Shown here piece by piece: positions 25,261 through 38,885 of a stretch of DNA of 64,000 bases. The notes under the pieces are model-generated. The model worked only from the letters and a program-made list of their open reading frames with translations, did no database searches and had not been told where the DNA came from. The stretch is from contig NC_135068.1 of the NCBI RefSeq assembly GCF_051401765.1, positions 1,302,001 through 1,366,000 of the forward strand, written 5' to 3'. A program made the translations under genes and the position numbers. This DNA is from Calliopsis andreniformis. Its lineage: Eukaryota; Arthropoda; Insecta; Hymenoptera; Andrenidae. The first letter of the stretch is position 1. Each line of letters opens with the position of its first letter.

Positions 25261-25333
25261 CTAACACTGGTTGCAATTATTTCTACTATGCGATGGAAAA
25301 ACTGTTGTATTTTTATTGTATTTTATGCTGATG
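25251..25333 (+). repeat. Half monomer, 83 bp (copy 1)
   Basis: The anchors at 25,251 and 25,334 are 83 bp apart, exactly half of 166. The sequence joins GGCATCTAA (ending at offset 14) directly to CACTGGTTGC (from offset 98), removing offsets 15-97, which is most of the GC-rich half. A single A may be shared at the joint. An identical structure is at 32,797. An intact relative of the monomer lies at about 24,569. Confidence 0.9.
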
Positions 25334-26860
25334 GCGTTGACTTCTAAGGGCAGAGCTATTCGATCTGGTGCAGCATCGCCCCAGAGTGAAGCCTAGGTCG
25401 CCCGAAACGTAGAAATGACCATTACTTTCACACTGGTTGCAATTATTCCTTTTATAGAATGGAAAGACTGTTGTATTTATATTGTATTTTATGCTGCTGG
25501 CGTTGACACCTGAGGCCCTAACCATTCGATGTGGGCAAGCATCCCCTAGAGTGAAGCCTAGGTTGCCCGGAACGTAGAAATGACCATTAATTTCACACTG
25601 GTTCAAATTATTCCGTTTATACGATGGAAAAACTGTTGTATTTATACTGCATTTTATGCGTCTGGCGTTCACACATAAGGCCCTAACTATTCGATGTGGT
25701 GGAGCCACGTCCTAGAGTGAAGCCTAGGTTGCCCGGAACGTAGAAATAACCATTAATTTCACACTGGTTGCAATTGCTCCTGTTATACAATGGAAAAACT
25801 GTTGTATTTTTATTGTATTTTATGCTTCAGGCGTTGACTTCTAAGGCCCGAGCTATTCGATTTGGTGGAGCAACGATCTAGAGTGAAGCCTAGGTTGCCC
25901 GGAACGTAGAAATGGCCATTACTTTCACACTAGTTGCAATTATTTCTATTATACGATGGAAAAACTGTTGTATTTATATAGTATTTTATGCTTCTGGCGT
26001 TGACACCTAAGGCCCTAACTATTCGATGTGGTGGAGCAACGGCCTAGAGTGAAGCCTAGGTTGCGCGGAACGTAGAAATGACCATTACTTCACACTGGTT
26101 TCAATTATTTCTATTATACGATGGAAAAGCTGTTGTATTTTTATTGTGTTTTCTGCTTCTGTCTTTGACTTAAGGACCGAGCTGTCCGATCTGGTGCAGC
26201 AACGCCCTAGAGTGAAGCCTAGGTCACCTGAAACATAGAAATGACCATTACTTTCTCACTGGTTGCAATTATTCCTTTTATACGATGGAAAAACTGCTGT
26301 ATTTATATTGTATTTTATGCTTCTGTCGTTGACCTCTAAGGCCCGAGCTATTCGATCAGGTGCAGCAACGCCTTACAGTGAAACCTATGTTGTCCGGAAC
26401 ATAGAAATGAACATTACTTTGACACTGGTTGCAATTATTCTGTTTATACGATGGAAAAAGTGTTGTATTTATATTCTATTTTATACTTCTGGCGTTGGCA
26501 TCTAAGGCACTAACAATTCGATCTGGTGGAGCAACCTCCTAGAGTGAAGAATAAGTTGCCCGGAACGTCGAAATAACCATTAATTTCACACTGGTTGCAA
26601 TTACTCCTGTTATAAGATGGACAAACTGGTGTATTTTTATTGTATTTTACGCTTCTGGCGTTGAATTATGAGCCCCTAGCTATTCGATATGTTGGAGCAA
26701 CGCCCTTGAGTGTATCCAGGGTCGCCCGAAACGTAGAAATGACCATTACTTTCACACTGGTTGCACTTACTCCTGTTATACGATGGAAAAACTGTTGTAT
26801 TTTTATTGTATTTTATGCTTCTGGCGTTGACACATAAGGCCCTAACTATTCGATGTGGTG
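25334..26860 (+). repeat. Monomer block shared with 32.88-34.35 kb
   Basis: From the GATGGCGTTGAC monomer at 25,334 through the L monomer at 26,658, the order recurs from 32,880 with a shift of 7,546-7,547. Shared odd states include CATCCCCTAGAG, CGTTCACACATAAGG, GGTTCAAATTATTCC and the 3-bp deletion GACTTAAGG (about 26,170 and 33,715). A small private deletion at about 26,086 (CATTACTTCACAC) accounts for a one-base change in shift. Confidence 0.85.
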
Positions 26861-28130
26861 GAGCCACGCCCTAGAGTGAAGGCTAGGTTGCCCGGAACGT
26901 AGAAATAACCATTGATTTAACACTGGTTGCAATTACTCTTGTTATACAATGGAAAAACTGTTGTATTTTTATTGTATTCCATGCTTCTGGCGTTGACTTC
27001 TAAGGCCCGAGCTATTCGATGTGGTGGAGCAACGAGCTAGAGTGTTGCCTAGGTTGCCCGGAACGTAGAAATGACCATTACTTTCACACTGGTAGCAATT
27101 ATTTCTACTATACGATGGAAAGACTGTTGTATTTTTATTGTATTTTATGCATCTCGCGTTGACTTCTAAGGCCCTAACTATTCGTTGTGGTGGAGCAACG
27201 CCCTAGAGTGAAGCCTAGGTAGCCCGGAACGTAAAAATAACAATTAATTTCACGCTGGTTGCGATTCCCCCTGTTATACAATGGAAAAACTGTTGTATTT
27301 TTATTGTATTTTATGCTTCTGGCGTTGACTTCAAAGGCCCGAGCTATTCGATTAGGTGAAGCATCGCCCTAGAGTGAAGACTATGCTGACCGGAACATAG
27401 AAATGAACATTACTTTGACACTGGTTGCAATTATTCTGTTTATACGATGGAAAAAGTGTTGTATTTATATTCTATTTTATACTTCTGGCGTTGGCATCTA
27501 AGGCACTAACAATTCGATCTGGTGGAGCAACCTCCTAGAGTGAAGAATAAGTTGGCCGGAACGTCGAAATAACCATTAATTTCACACTGGTTGCAATTAC
27601 TCCTGTTATAAGATGGACAAACTGGTGTATTTTTATTGTATTTTACGCTTCTGGCGTTGAATTATGAGCCCCTAGCTATTCGATATGTTGGAGCAACGCC
27701 CTTGAGTGTATCCAGGGTCGCCCGAAACGTAGAAATGACCATTACTTTCACACTGGTTGCACTTACTCCTGTTATACGATGGAAAAACTGTTGTATTTTT
27801 GTTGTATTTTATGCTTCTGGCGTTGACACATAAGGCCCTAACTATTCGATGTGGTGGAGCCACGCCCTAGAGTGAAGCCTGGGTTGCCCGGAACGTAGAA
27901 ATGACCATTACTTTCACACTGGTTTCAATTACTGCTGTTATACAATGGAAGAACTGTTGTATTTATATTGTATTTTATGCTTCTGGCGTTGACACCTAAG
28001 GCCCTAACTATTCGATGTGGTGGAGCAACGACCTAGAGTGAAGGCTAGGTTGCCCGGAACGTAGAAATAACCATTGATTTAACACTGGTTGCAATTACTC
28101 TTGTTATACAATGGAAAAACTGTTGTATTT
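26861..28130 (+). repeat. M/N hybrid followed by a heptamer-type run
   Basis: The monomer at 26,824 begins as M (GACACATAAGG, GAGCCACGCC) and switches at about 26,878 to N (GAAGGCTAGG, ATTGATTTAAC), removing one monomer. O (26,990), X (27,156), Y, Z, L (27,654), M and N follow. They match 10,636-11,797 with a shift of 16,354, including the private GTTGGCCGG in Z and CCTGGGTTGCC in M. Confidence 0.85.
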
Positions 28131-31100
28131 TTATTGTATTCCATGCTTCTGGCGTTGACTTCTAAGGCCCGAGCTATTCGATGTGGTGGAGCAACGAGCT
28201 AGAGAGAAGCCTAGGTTGCCCGGAACGTAGAAATGACCATTACTTTCACACTAGATGCAATTATTTCTATTATACGATGGAAAAACTGTTGTATTTTTAT
28301 TTTATTTTATGCTTCCGGCGTTGACACCTAAGGCCCGAACCATCCGATGTGATGGAGCAACGCCCTAGAGTGAAGCCTAGGTTGCCCGGAACGTAGAAAT
28401 GACCATTAATTTCACACTGGTTGCAATTACTCCTGTTATACAATGGAAAAACTGTTGTATTTTTATTGTATTTTATGCTTGTGGCGTTGACTTCTAATGC
28501 CCGAGCTATTCGATTTGGTGGAGCAACGAGCTAGAGTGAAGCCTAGGTTGCCCGGAACGTAGAAATGACCATTACTTTCACACTGGTCTTAATTATTCCT
28601 TTTATACGATGGAAATACTGTTGTATTTATATTGTATTTTATGCTTCTGGCGTTGACACCTGACGCCCTAACCATTCGATGTGGGCAAGCATCGCCCTAG
28701 AGTGAAGCCTATGTCGCCCGAAACGTAGAAATGACAATTACTTTCATACTGGTTGCAATTATTCCTTTTATACGATGAATAAACTGTTCTATTTATATTA
28801 TATTTTATGCTTCTGGCGTTGACACCTAAGGCCCTAACTATTCGATGTGGTGGAGTGACGCCCTAGAGTGAAGCCTATGACGCCCGAAACGTAGAAATGA
28901 CCATTACTTTCTCAATGGTTGCAATTATTCCTTTTATACGATGGAAAAACTGCTGTATTGATATTGTATTTTATGCTTCTGGCATTGACTTCTAAGGCCC
29001 GAGCTATTCGATCTTGTGAAGTATCGCCCCAGAGTGAAGCGTAGGTCGCCCGAAACGTAGAAATGACCATTACTTTCACACTGGTTGCAATTATTCCTTT
29101 TATACGATGGAAATACTGTTGTATTTATATTGTATTTTATGCTTCTGGCGTTGACACCTGAGGCCCTAGCTATTCGATGTGGGCAGGCATCGCCCTAGAG
29201 TGAAGCCTATGTCGCCCGAAACGTAGAAATGACAATTACTTTCACACTGGTTGCAATTATTCCTTTTATACGATGGAAATACTGTTGTATTTATATTGTA
29301 TTTTATGCTTCTGCCGTTGACACCTGAGACCCTAACTATTCGATGTGGTCAAGCATCGCCCTAGAGTGAAGCCCAGGTCGCCCGAAACGTAGAAATGACC
29401 AATACTTTCACACTGGTTGCAATTATTCGTTTATACGATGGAAAAACTGTTGCATTTATATTGTATTTTATGCTTCTGGCGTTGACACATAAGGCCCTAA
29501 CTATTCGATGTGGTGGAGCCACGCCCTAGAGTGAAGCCTGGGTTGCCCGGAACGTAGAAATGACCATTACTTTCACACTGGTTTCAATTATTTCAATTAT
29601 ACGATGGAAAAGCTGTTGTATTTTTATTGTATTTTATGCTTCTGGCGTTGACTTCTAAGGCCCGAGCTATTCGATGTGGTGGAGCAACGAGCTAGAGTGA
29701 AGCCTAGGTTGCCCGGAACGTAGAAATGACCACAACGTTCACACTAGTTGCAATAATTTCTATTATACCATGGAAAAACTGTTGCATTTATATTTTGTTT
29801 TATGCTTCTGGCGTTGACTTCTCAGGCCCGATCTATTCGATCTTGTGAAGCATCGCCCTAGAGTGAAGCCAAGGTCGACAGAAACGTAGAAATGACAATT
29901 ACTTTCACACTGCTTGCAATTCTTCCTTTTATAGGATGGATGAACTGTTGTATTTATATCGTATTTTAGCTTCTGGCGTTGACTTCTAAGGCCCGATCTA
30001 TTGGATCTTGTGAAGCATCGCCCTAGAGTGAAGCCTAGGACGCCCGAAACGTAGAAATGACCATTACTTTCACACTGGTTGCAATTATTCCGTTTATACG
30101 ATGGAAAAAGTGTTGTATTTATATTCTATTTTATACTTCTGGCGTTGGCATCTAAGGCACTAACAATTCGATCTGGTGGAGCAACGCCCTAGAGTGAAGA
30201 ATAGGTTGCCCGGAACGTAGAAATGACCATTACTTTCACACTGGTTTCAATTATTTCTATTATACTAAGGAAAAACTGTTGTATTTTTATTGTATTTTAT
30301 GCTTCTGGCGTTGACTTCTAAGGCCGGAGCTATTCGATCTTGTGAAGCATCGCCCCAGAGTGAAGCCTAGGTCGCCCGAAACGTAGAAATGACCATTACG
30401 TTCACACTGGTTGCAATTATTCCTTTTATACGATGGAAAGACTGTTGTATTTATATTGTATTTTATGCTTCTGCCGTTGACACCTGAGGCCCTAACTATT
30501 CGATGTGGTCAAGCATCGCCCTAGAGTGAAGCCTAGGTTGCCCGGAACGAAGAAATGAACATTACTTTCACACTGGTTGCAATTATTCCTTTTATACGAT
30601 GGAAAATCTGTTGTACTTATATTGTATTTTATGCTTCTGGCGTTGACGCCTAAGGCCCTAACTATTCGCTGTGGTGGAGCAACGCCCTAGAGTGAAGCCC
30701 AGGTTGCCCGGAACGTAGAAATAACAATTAATTTCACACTGGATGGAAGTACTCCTGTTATACAATGGAAAAACTGTTGTATTTTCATTGTATTTTATGC
30801 TTCTGGCGTTGACTTCCAATGCCCGAGCTATTCGATTTGGTGGAGCAACGCCCTAGAGTGAAGCCCAGGTTGCCCGGAACCTAGAAATAACAATTAATTT
30901 CACACTGGTTGCATTTCCTCCTGTTATACGATGGACAACCTGGTGTATTTTTATTGTATTTTACGCTTCTGGCGTTGAATTCTGAGCCCCTAGCTATTCG
31001 ATATGTTGGAGCAACGCCCTTGAGTGAATCCAGGGTCGCCCGAAACGTAGAAGTGACCATTACTTTCACACTGGTTGCACTTACTCCTGTTATACAATGG

Positions 31101-34100
31101 AAAAACTGTTGTATTTTTATTGTATTTTATGTTTCTGGCGTTGACTTCTAAGGCCCGAGCTATACGATCTTGTGAAGCATCGCCCTAGAGAGAAGCCTAG
31201 GACGCCCGAAACGTTGAAGTGACCATTACTTTCACACTGGTTGCAATTATTCCCTTTATACGATGGAAAAACTGTTGTATTTATATTTTATTTTATGCTT
31301 ATGGCGTTGACATATAAGGCCCTAACTATTCGATGTGGTGGAGCCACGCCCTAGAGTGAAGCCTAGGTTGCCCGGAACGTAGAAATTACCATTAATTTAA
31401 CACTGGTTGCAATTACTGCTGTTATACAATGGAAAAACTGTTGTATTTTTATTGTACTTTATGCTTCTGGCGTTGGCTTCTAAGGCCCGAGCTATTCGAT
31501 TTGGTGGAGCAACGAGCTAGGGTGAAGCCTAGGTTTCCCGGAACGTAGAAATGAACATTACTTTCACACTGGTTGCAATTATTTCTATTATACTAAGGAA
31601 AAACTGTTGTATTTTTATTGTATTTTATGCTTCTGGCGTTGACTTCTAAGGCCCGAGCTGTTCGATCTTGTGAAGCATCGCCCCAGAGTGAAGCCTAGGT
31701 CGCCCGAAACGTAGAAATGATCATTACTTTCACACTGGTTGCAAATATTCCTTTTATACGATGGAAAGACTGTTGTATTTATATTGTATTTTATGCTTCT
31801 CCCGTTGACACCTGAGGCCCTAACTATTCGATGTGGTGGAGCGACGCCCTAGAGTGAAGCCTTGGTTGCCCGGAACGTAGAAATAACCATTAATTTCACA
31901 CTGGTTGCAATTACTCCTGTTATACAATGGAAAAACTGCTGTATTTATATTGTATTTTATGCTCCTGGCGTTGACTTCTAAGGCCCGAGCTGTTCGATCT
32001 TGTGAAGCATCGCCCTAGAGTGAAGCCTAGGTCGCCCGAAACGTAGAAATGACCATTACTTTCACACTTGTTGCAATTATTCATTTTATACGAAGGAAAA
32101 CTGTTGTATTTATATTGTATTTTATGCTTCTGGCGTTGACTTCAAATGCCCCAGCTATTCGATTTGGTGGAGCAACGAGCTAGAGTGAAGCCTACGTTGC
32201 CCGGAACGTAGAAATGAACATTACTTTCAGACTGGTTGCAATTATTCCTTTTATACGATGGAAACTCTGTTGTACTTATAATGTATTTTATGATTCTGGC
32301 GTTGGCGTCTATGGCCCGAGCTATTCGATGTGGTGGACCAATGAGCTAGAGTGTTGCCTAGGTTGCCCGGAACGTAGAAATGACCATTACTTTCACACTG
32401 GCAGCAATTATTTCTACTATACGATGGTAAAACTGTTGTATTTTTATTGTATTTTATGCATCTGGCGTTGACTTCTAAGGCCCTAACTATTCGTTGTGGT
32501 GGAGCAACGCCCTACAGTGAAGCCTAGGTTGCCCGGAAGGTAGAAATAACAATTAATTTCACACTGGTTGCAATTACTCCTGTTATACAATGGAAAAACT
32601 GTTGAATTTTTATTGTATTTTATGCTACTGGCGTTGACTTGTAAGGCCCGAGCTATTCGATTAGGTGAAGCATCGCCCTAGAGTGAAGACTATGTTGACC
32701 GGAACGTAGAAATGAACATTACTTTCACACTGGTTGCAATTATTCCGTTTATACGATGGAAAAAGTGTTGTATTTATATTCTATTATATACTTCTGGCGT
32801 TGGCATCTAACACTGGTTGCAATTATTTCTACTATACGATGGAAAAACTGTTGTATTTTTATTGTATTTTATGCTGATGGCGTTGACTTCTAAGGGCAGA
32901 GCTATTCGATCTGGTGCAGCATCGCCCCAGAGTGAAGCCTAGGTCGCCCGAAACGTAGAAATGACCATTACTTTCACACTGGTTGCAATTATTCCTTTTA
33001 TAGAATGGAAAGACTGTTGTATTTATATTGTATTTTATGCTGCTGGCGTTGACACCTGAGGCCCTAACCATTCGATGTGGGCAAGCATCCCCTAGAGTGA
33101 AGCCTAGGTTGCCCGGAACGTAGAAATGACCATTAATTTCACACTGGTTCAAATTATTCCTTTTATACGATGGAAAAACTGTTGTATTTATACTGCATTT
33201 TATGCGTCTGGCGTTCACACATAAGGCCCTAACTATTCGATGTGGTGGAGCCACGTCCTAGAGTGAAGCCTAGGTTGCCCGGAACGTAGAAATAACCATT
33301 AATTTCACACTGGTTGCAATTGCTCCTGTTATACAATGGAAAAACTGTTGTATTTTTATTGTATTTTATGCTTCAGGCGTTGACTTCTAAGGCCCGAGCT
33401 ATTCGATTTGGTGGAGCAACGATCTAGAGTGAAGCCTAGGTTGCCCGGAACGTAGAAATGGCCATTACTTTCACACTAGTTGCAATTATTTCTATTATAC
33501 GATGGAAAAACTGTTGTATTTATATAGTATTTTATGCTTCTGGCGTTGACACCTAAGGCCCTAACTATTCGATGTGGTGGAGCAACGGCCTAGAGTGAAG
33601 CCTAGGTTGCGCGGAACGTAGAAATGACCATTACCTTCACACTGGTTTCAATTATTTCTATTATACGATGGAAAAGCTGTTGTATTTTTATTGTGTTTTC
33701 TGCTTCTGTCTTTGACTTAAGGACCGAGCTGTCCGATCTGGTGCAGCAACGCCCTAGAGTGAAGCCTAGGTCACCTGAAACATAGAAATGACCATTACTT
33801 TCTCACTGGTTGCAATTATTCCTTTTATACGATGGAAAAACTGCTGTATTTATATTGTATTTTATGCTTCTGTCGTTGACCTCTAAGGCCCGAGCTATTC
33901 GATCAGGTGCAGCAACGCCTTACAGTGAAACCTATGTTGTCCGGAACATAGAAATGAACATTACTTTGACACTGGTTGCAATTATTCTGTTTATACGATG
34001 GAAAAAGTGTTGTATTTATATTCTATTTTATACTTCTGGCGTTGGCATCTAAGGCACTAACAATTCGATCTGGTGGAGCAACCTCCTAGAGTGAAGAATA

Positions 34101-34348
34101 AGTTGCCCGGAACGTCGAAATAACCATTAATTTCACACTGGTTGCAATTACTCCTGTTATAAGATGGACAAACTGGTGTATTTTTATTGTATTTTACGCT
34201 TCTGGCGTTGAATTATGAGCCCCTAGCTATTCGATATGTTGGAGCAACGCCCTTGAGTGTATCCAGGGTCGCCCGAAACGTAGAAATGACCATTACTTTC
34301 ACACTGGTTGCACTTACTCCTGTTATACGATGGAAAAACTGTTGTATT
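28131..34348 (+). repeat. HOR 6,219 bp, unit 1
   Basis: O' at 28,152 corresponds to O' at 34,371, and the shift of 6,219 holds through H (30,806/37,025), L' (30,972/37,191) and the GGCGTCTATGG monomer (32,299/38,518). The unit is 37 monomers plus one 83-bp half monomer, less a few small deletions, which explains a length that is not a multiple of 166. It contains I-J-A-H (29,314-30,971) without the ten-monomer amplification. It ends with L (34,205) joined to O' at about 34,350. Confidence 0.92.
32797..32879 (+). repeat. Half monomer, 83 bp (copy 2)
   Basis: The anchors at 32,797 and 32,880 are 83 bp apart, with the same joint as at 25,251. The identical joint shows common descent, not a second deletion event. 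No third copy appears in the second 6,219-bp unit, which breaks off at about 38,885 before reaching it. Confidence 0.9.
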
Positions 34349-37300
34349 TTTATTGTATTCCATGCTTCTGGCGTTGACTTCTAAGGCCCGAGCTATTCGA
34401 TGTGGTGGAGCAACGAGCTAGAGAGAAGCCTAGGTTGCCCGGAACGTAGAAATGACCATTACTTTCACACTAGATGCAATTATTTCTATTATACGATGGA
34501 AAAACTGTTGTATTTTTATTTTATTTTATGCTTCCGGCGTTGACACCTAAGGCCCGAACCATCCGATGTGATGGAGCAACGCCCTAGAGTGAAGCCTAGG
34601 TTGCCCGGAACGTAGAAATGACCATTAATTTCACACTGGTTGCAATTACTCCTGTTATACAATGGAAAAACTGTTGTATTTTTATTGTATTTTATGCTTG
34701 TGGCGTTGACTTCTAATGCCCGAGCTATTCGATTTGGTGGAGCAACGAGCTAGAGTGAAGCCTAGGTTGCCCGGAACGTAGAAATGACCATTACTTTCAC
34801 ACTGGTCTTAATTATTCCTTTTATACGATGGAAATACTGTTGTATTTATATTGTATTTTATGCTTCTGGCGTTGACACCTGACGCCCTAACCATTCGATG
34901 TGGGCAAGCATCGCCCTAGAGTGAAGCCTATGTCGCCCGAAACGTAGAAATGACAATTACTTTCATACTGGTTGCAATTATTCCTTTTATACGATGAATA
35001 AACTGTTCTATTTATATTATATTTTATGCTTCTGGCGTTGACACCTAAGGCCCTAACTATTCGATGTGGTGGAGTGACGCCCTAGAGTGAAGCCTATGAC
35101 GCCCGAAACGTAGAAATGACCATTACTTTCTCAATGGTTGCAATTATTCCTTTTATACGATGGAAAAACTGCTGTATTGATATTGTATTTTATGCTTCTG
35201 GCATTGACTTCTAAGGCCCGAGCTATTCGATCTTGTGAAGTATCGCCCCAGAGTGAAGCGTAGGTCGCCCGAAACGTAGAAATGACCATTACTTTCACAC
35301 TGGTTGCAATTATTCCTTTTATACGATGGAAATACTGTTGTATTTATATTGTATTTTATGCTTCTGGCGTTGACACCTGAGGCCCTAGCTATTCGATGTG
35401 GGCAGGCATCGCCCTAGAGTGAAGCCTATGTCGCCCGAAACGTAGAAATGACAATTACTTTCACACTGGTTGCAATTATTCCTTTTATACGATGGAAATA
35501 CTGTTGTATTTATATTGTATTTTATGCTTCTGCCGTTGACACCTGAGACCCTAACTATTCGATGTGGTCAAGCATCGCCCTAGAGTGAAGCCCAGGTCGC
35601 CCGAAACGTAGAAATGACCAATACTTTCACACTGGTTGCAATTATTCGTTTATACGATGGAAAAACTGTTGCATTTATATTGTATTTTATGCTTCTGGCG
35701 TTGACACATAAGGCCCTAACTATTCGATGTGGTGGAGCCACGCCCTAGAGTGAAGCCTGGGTTGCCCGGAACGTAGAAATGACCATTACTTTCACACTGG
35801 TTTCAATTATTTCAATTATACGATGGAAAAGCTGTTGTATTTTTATTGTATTTTATGCTTCTGGCGTTGACTTCTAAGGCCCGAGCTATTCGATGTGGTG
35901 GAGCAACGAGCTAGAGTGAAGCCTAGGTTGCCCGGAACGTAGAAATGACCACAACGTTCACACTAGTTGCAATAATTTCTATTATACCATGGAAAAACTG
36001 TTGCATTTATATTTTGTTTTATGCTTCTGGCGTTGACTTCTCAGGCCCGATCTATTCGATCTTGTGAAGCATCGCCCTAGAGTGAAGCCAAGGTCGACAG
36101 AAACGTAGAAATGACAATTACTTTCACACTGCTTGCAATTCTTCCTTTTATAGGATGGATGAACTGTTGTATTTATATCGTATTTTAGCTTCTGGCGTTG
36201 ACTTCTAAGGCCCGATCTATTGGATCTTGTGAAGCATCGCCCTAGAGTGAAGCCTAGGACGCCCGAAACGTAGAAATGACCATTACTTTCACACTGGTTG
36301 CAATTATTCCGTTTATACGATGGAAAAAGTGTTGTATTTATATTCTATTTTATACTTCTGGCGTTGGCATCTAAGGCACTAACAATTCGATCTGGTGGAG
36401 CAACGCCCTAGAGTGAAGAATAGGTTGCCCGGAACGTAGAAATGACCATTACTTTCACACTGGTTTCAATTATTTCTATTATACTAAGGAAAAACTGTTG
36501 TATTTTTATTGTATTTTATGCTTCTGGCGTTGACTTCTAAGGCCGGAGCTATTCGATCTTGTGAAGCATCGCCCCAGAGTGAAGCCTAGGTCGCCCGAAA
36601 CGTAGAAATGACCATTACGTTCACACTGGTTGCAATTATTCCTTTTATACGATGGAAAGACTGTTGTATTTATATTGTATTTTATGCTTCTGCCGTTGAC
36701 ACCTGAGGCCCTAACTATTCGATGTGGTCAAGCATCGCCCTAGAGTGAAGCCTAGGTTGCCCGGAACGAAGAAATGAACATTACTTTCACACTGGTTGCA
36801 ATTATTCCTTTTATACGATGGAAAATCTGTTGTACTTATATTGTATTTTATGCTTCTGGCGTTGACGCCTAAGGCCCTAACTATTCGCTGTGGTGGAGCA
36901 ACGCCCTAGAGTGAAGCCCAGGTTGCCCGGAACGTAGAAATAACAATTAATTTCACACTGGATGGAAGTACTCCTGTTATACAATGGAAAAACTGTTGTA
37001 TTTTCATTGTATTTTATGCTTCTGGCGTTGACTTCCAATGCCCGAGCTATTCGATTTGGTGGAGCAACGCCCTAGAGTGAAGCCCAGGTTGCCCGGAACC
37101 TAGAAATAACAATTAATTTCACACTGGTTGCATTTCCTCCTGTTATACGATGGACAACCTGGTGTATTTTTATTGTATTTTACGCTTCTGGCGTTGAATT
37201 CTGAGCCCCTAGCTATTCGATATGTTGGAGCAACGCCCTTGAGTGAATCCAGGGTCGCCCGAAACGTAGAAGTGACCATTACTTTCACACTGGTTGCACT

Positions 37301-38885
37301 TACTCCTGTTATACAATGGAAAAACTGTTGTATTTTTATTGTATTTTATGTTTCTGGCGTTGACTTCTAAGGCCCGAGCTATACGATCTTGTGAAGCATC
37401 GCCCTAGAGAGAAGCCTAGGACGCCCGAAACGTTGAAGTGACCATTACTTTCACACTGGTTGCAATTATTCCCTTTATACGATGGAAAAACTGTTGTATT
37501 TATATTTTATTTTATGCTTATGGCGTTGACATATAAGGCCCTAACTATTCGATGTGGTGGAGCCACGCCCTAGAGTGAAGCCTAGGTTGCCCGGAACGTA
37601 GAAATTACCATTAATTTAACACTGGTTGCAATTACTGCTGTTATACAATGGAAAAACTGTTGTATTTTTATTGTACTTTATGCTTCTGGCGTTGGCTTCT
37701 AAGGCCCGAGCTATTCGATTTGGTGGAGCAACGAGCTAGGGTGAAGCCTAGGTTTCCCGGAACGTAGAAATGAACATTACTTTCACACTGGTTGCAATTA
37801 TTTCTATTATACTAAGGAAAAACTGTTGTATTTTTATTGTATTTTATGCTTCTGGCGTTGACTTCTAAGGCCCGAGCTGTTCGATCTTGTGAAGCATCGC
37901 CCCAGAGTGAAGCCTAGGTCGCCCGAAACGTAGAAATGATCATTACTTTCACACTGGTTGCAAATATTCCTTTTATACGATGGAAAGACTGTTGTATTTA
38001 TATTGTATTTTATGCTTCTCCCGTTGACACCTGAGGCCCTAACTATTCGATGTGGTGGAGCGACGCCCTAGAGTGAAGCCTTGGTTGCCCGGAACGTAGA
38101 AATAACCATTAATTTCACACTGGTTGCAATTACTCCTGTTATACAATGGAAAAACTGCTGTATTTATATTGTATTTTATGCTCCTGGCGTTGACTTCTAA
38201 GGCCCGAGCTGTTCGATCTTGTGAAGCATCGCCCTAGAGTGAAGCCTAGGTCGCCCGAAACGTAGAAATGACCATTACTTTCACACTTGTTGCAATTATT
38301 CATTTTATACGAAGGAAAACTGTTGTATTTATATTGTATTTTATGCTTCTGGCGTTGACTTCTAATGCCCCAGCTATTCGATTTGGTGGAGCAACGAGCT
38401 AGAGTGAAGCCTACGTTGCCCGGAACGTAGAAATGAACATTACTTTCAGACTGGTTGCAATTATTCCTTTTATACGATGGAAACTCTGTTGTACTTATAA
38501 TGTATTTTATGATTCTGGCGTTGGCGTCTATGGCCCGAGCTATTCGATGTGGTGGACCAATGAGCTAGAGTGTTGCCTAGGTTGCCCGGAACGTAGAAAT
38601 GACCATTACTTTCACACTGGCAGCAATTATTTCTACTATACGATGGTAAAACTGTTGTATTTTTATTGTATTTTATGCATCTGGCGTTGACTTCTAAGGC
38701 CCTAACTATTCGTTGTGGTGGAGCAACGCCCTACAGTGAAGCCTAGGTTGCCCGGAAGGTAGAAATAACAATTAATTTCACACTGGTTGCAATTACTCCT
38801 GTTATACAATGGAAAAACTGTTGAATTTTTATTGTATTTTATGCTACTGGCGTTGACTTGTAAGGCCCGAGCTATTCGATTAGGT
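34349..38885 (+). repeat. HOR 6,219 bp, unit 2 (partial)
   Basis: This matches 28,130-32,666 at a shift of 6,219 with very few differences (for example TTCAAATGCCCC at 32,143 against TTCTAATGCCCC at 38,362). The match stops at about 38,885. There GATTAGGTG is followed by CAGCAACGCCTTACAG instead of AAGCATCGCCC, a jump into the monomer order of 22,6xx. Confidence 0.92.

Noticed and set aside
24725..25335. Mobile element insertion at the irregular joints
   Set aside because: Both joints consist only of satellite sequence. There are no terminal repeats, target-site duplication or foreign DNA.
25313..25708. Longest open frame, 131 codons on the minus strand, with a copy at 32,859-33,254
   Set aside because: It runs across more than two satellite monomers. 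Its repetition follows the DNA repeat, the 166-bp period shifts frame at each monomer, and it has no recognisable domain or start context.
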